DNA of 64,000 nucleotides. Origin: Irineochytrium annulatum (Eukaryota; Chytridiomycota; Chytridiomycetes; Chytridiales; Chytridiaceae). Of the stretch, positions 63,336-64,000 are shown piece after piece. The notes beneath the pieces are model-generated. The model was not told where the DNA came from and did not search any database. It saw only the letters and a program-made list of their open reading frames with translations. Positions within the stretch are counted from its first letter, which is position 1, and each line of letters starts with the position of its first letter. Location: the NCBI GenBank assembly GCA_027600665.1, contig JADGJL010000005.1, forward strand, positions 124,001 through 188,000, in the 5' to 3' direction. The translations under genes were made by a program, and so were the position numbers.

Positions 63336-64000
63336 TCAATCCTGATAGTACAGGCGGAACAGGATGTCCTGATTGTAGTTGCCAAATCCCTCACCATACA
63401 ATGTGAGTCCGCCTACATGCTGGGCATCTTCCTCTACAGATAGACGAAGGGTCCACTGGTTGCGTTCAACAGGGATATCTGAAAGTGTAATTGCGGATAG
63501 GTGTTGTCCATCAATAAATGTGCCCTCATTGGTGATTCGCAGTACCTTGAGCATGCCATATTGATTGACACTGTCGCTCCACCATTCCGGGGTGAACATG
63601 CCGCGTCCGTTGCCTGAATCTCCAGGGCTTGTCCATTCACCCAATCGGATGCCATTGAGCATAAAAGTAATATCCGAGGGCCAATTGGGATTAACGGATG
63701 GGGCTTCTGATCCGATCTCCAGGGACAGTTCAATGGCGTTGATCTGCTGTCCGGATAAAATATAGTTTGGAATTTTGTATTCCACAAATCCACGGCCAAA
63801 CCACAGAATATGGGCATGCATTCGCTCGGGGTCGAGGAAATAGCGAGGGTCATCGTACTGGCCAATCACCTGAGTGGACGTTGCCAGCCCGCATGTCGGA
63901 TAGACGTCAAAGTGGGTGTAGTGTCCCACAGGTACAGAAACCTCGTGCAGCTTGCGGGCTGTGCCGCTTTCCTGCGGCATGGAGATGCCAATCCAGTCTA
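63336..64000 (-). CDS. C-terminal part of a large protein of unknown function (partial)
   Basis: Open frame of about 221 residues running off the right edge, reading DWIGISMPQESG at the edge and ending at 63336. The visible part is soluble, rich in beta strands and aromatic residues: VGHYTHFDVYPTCGLAT, DDPRYFLDPERMHAHILWF, WPSDITFMLNGIRLGEWTSPG, WTLRLSVEEDAQHVGG. It resembles the C-terminal domains of some Paenibacillus ArsR-type regulators that I recall only loosely, so I do not assign a family. The start lies outside the window. Codon use is normal. Confidence 0.6.
   Translation of the reverse strand, partial: DWIGISMPQESGTARKLHEVSVPVGHYTHFDVYPTCGLATSTQVIGQYDDPRYFLDPERMHAHILWFGRGFVEYKIPNYILSGQQINAIELSLEIGSEAPSVNPNWPSDITFMLNGIRLGEWTSPGDSGNGRGMFTPEWWSDSVNQYGMLKVLRITNEGTFIDGQHLSAITLSDIPVERNQWTLRLSVEEDAQHVGGLTLYGEGFGNYNQDILFRLYYQD

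Overview
The window looks like a chromosomal segment of a low-GC, Gram-positive, spore-former-type soil bacterium, most likely a cellulolytic Paenibacillus. This rests on strong AGGAGG-type ribosome binding sites, GTG/TTG starts, Bacillus-like gene pairs (adeR/ald, a RocR-like activator with proline catabolism and sigma-54) and adjacent GH9 and GH48 cellulases with Fn3 and CBM3 modules. The genus is inferred from gene content, not from a marker gene. There is no rRNA, canonical tRNA, CRISPR array, prophage or intact insertion sequence.

Layout. 1-3513: an RNA quality-control island with a partial HTH regulator, a non-coding Y RNA that reads as a circularly permuted tRNA-Asn mimic, the Ro60 orthologue and an RlaP-type nucleotidyltransferase. 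3599-11336: a Rid protein, a three-gene type VII secretion cargo operon (WXG100-type protein, membrane partner, unknown protein), an AEC transporter, the DNA glycosylase Mug, and an ECF sigma/anti-sigma pair. 11505-17397: a glycan/sugar locus with a LacI regulator, a GH125 mannosidase, a Gfo/Idh oxidoreductase, a sugar isomerase and an AraC regulator. 17668-19989: a kinase-like gene, a repeat-rich spacer and a PD-(D/E)XK nuclease.

20160-33976 is amino-acid catabolism: alanine dehydrogenase with its PucR-type activator; a STAND ATPase; then a sigma-54 circuit in which a CBS-PAS-AAA-Fis activator, proline dehydrogenase, P5C dehydrogenase and sigma-54 itself lie together, with two divergent -24/-12 promoters visible between the two catabolic genes; then aspartase. 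Proline is thereby routed to glutamate and aspartate to fumarate. 34311-47590 holds chemotaxis, secreted, membrane, redox and small unknown genes and a histidine kinase.

47668-48912 encodes an NHLP-leader peptide (RiPP precursor type) next to a class I isoprenoid-synthase-fold enzyme, a two-gene arrangement that suggests a prenylated peptide. 49132-55032 holds cell-envelope genes (acyltransferase, LCP ligase, PAP2 phosphatase) and a chemoreceptor. 55366-61946 is the cellulase pair, and the window ends with an NlpC/P60 hydrolase behind a long structured leader and a partial gene of unknown function.

Three kinds of non-coding repeat interrupt the intergenic DNA: a hairpin element with two inverted copies (14.1 and 44.1 kb), a 158-bp MITE with CTAG target duplication inserted in a terminator (37.7 kb), and a roughly 208-bp element with GTTCAAAAAG ends between the two cellulase genes (58.5 kb). 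A degenerate dyad of TAACGAA/TTCGTTA motifs lies at 18.5-18.7 kb.
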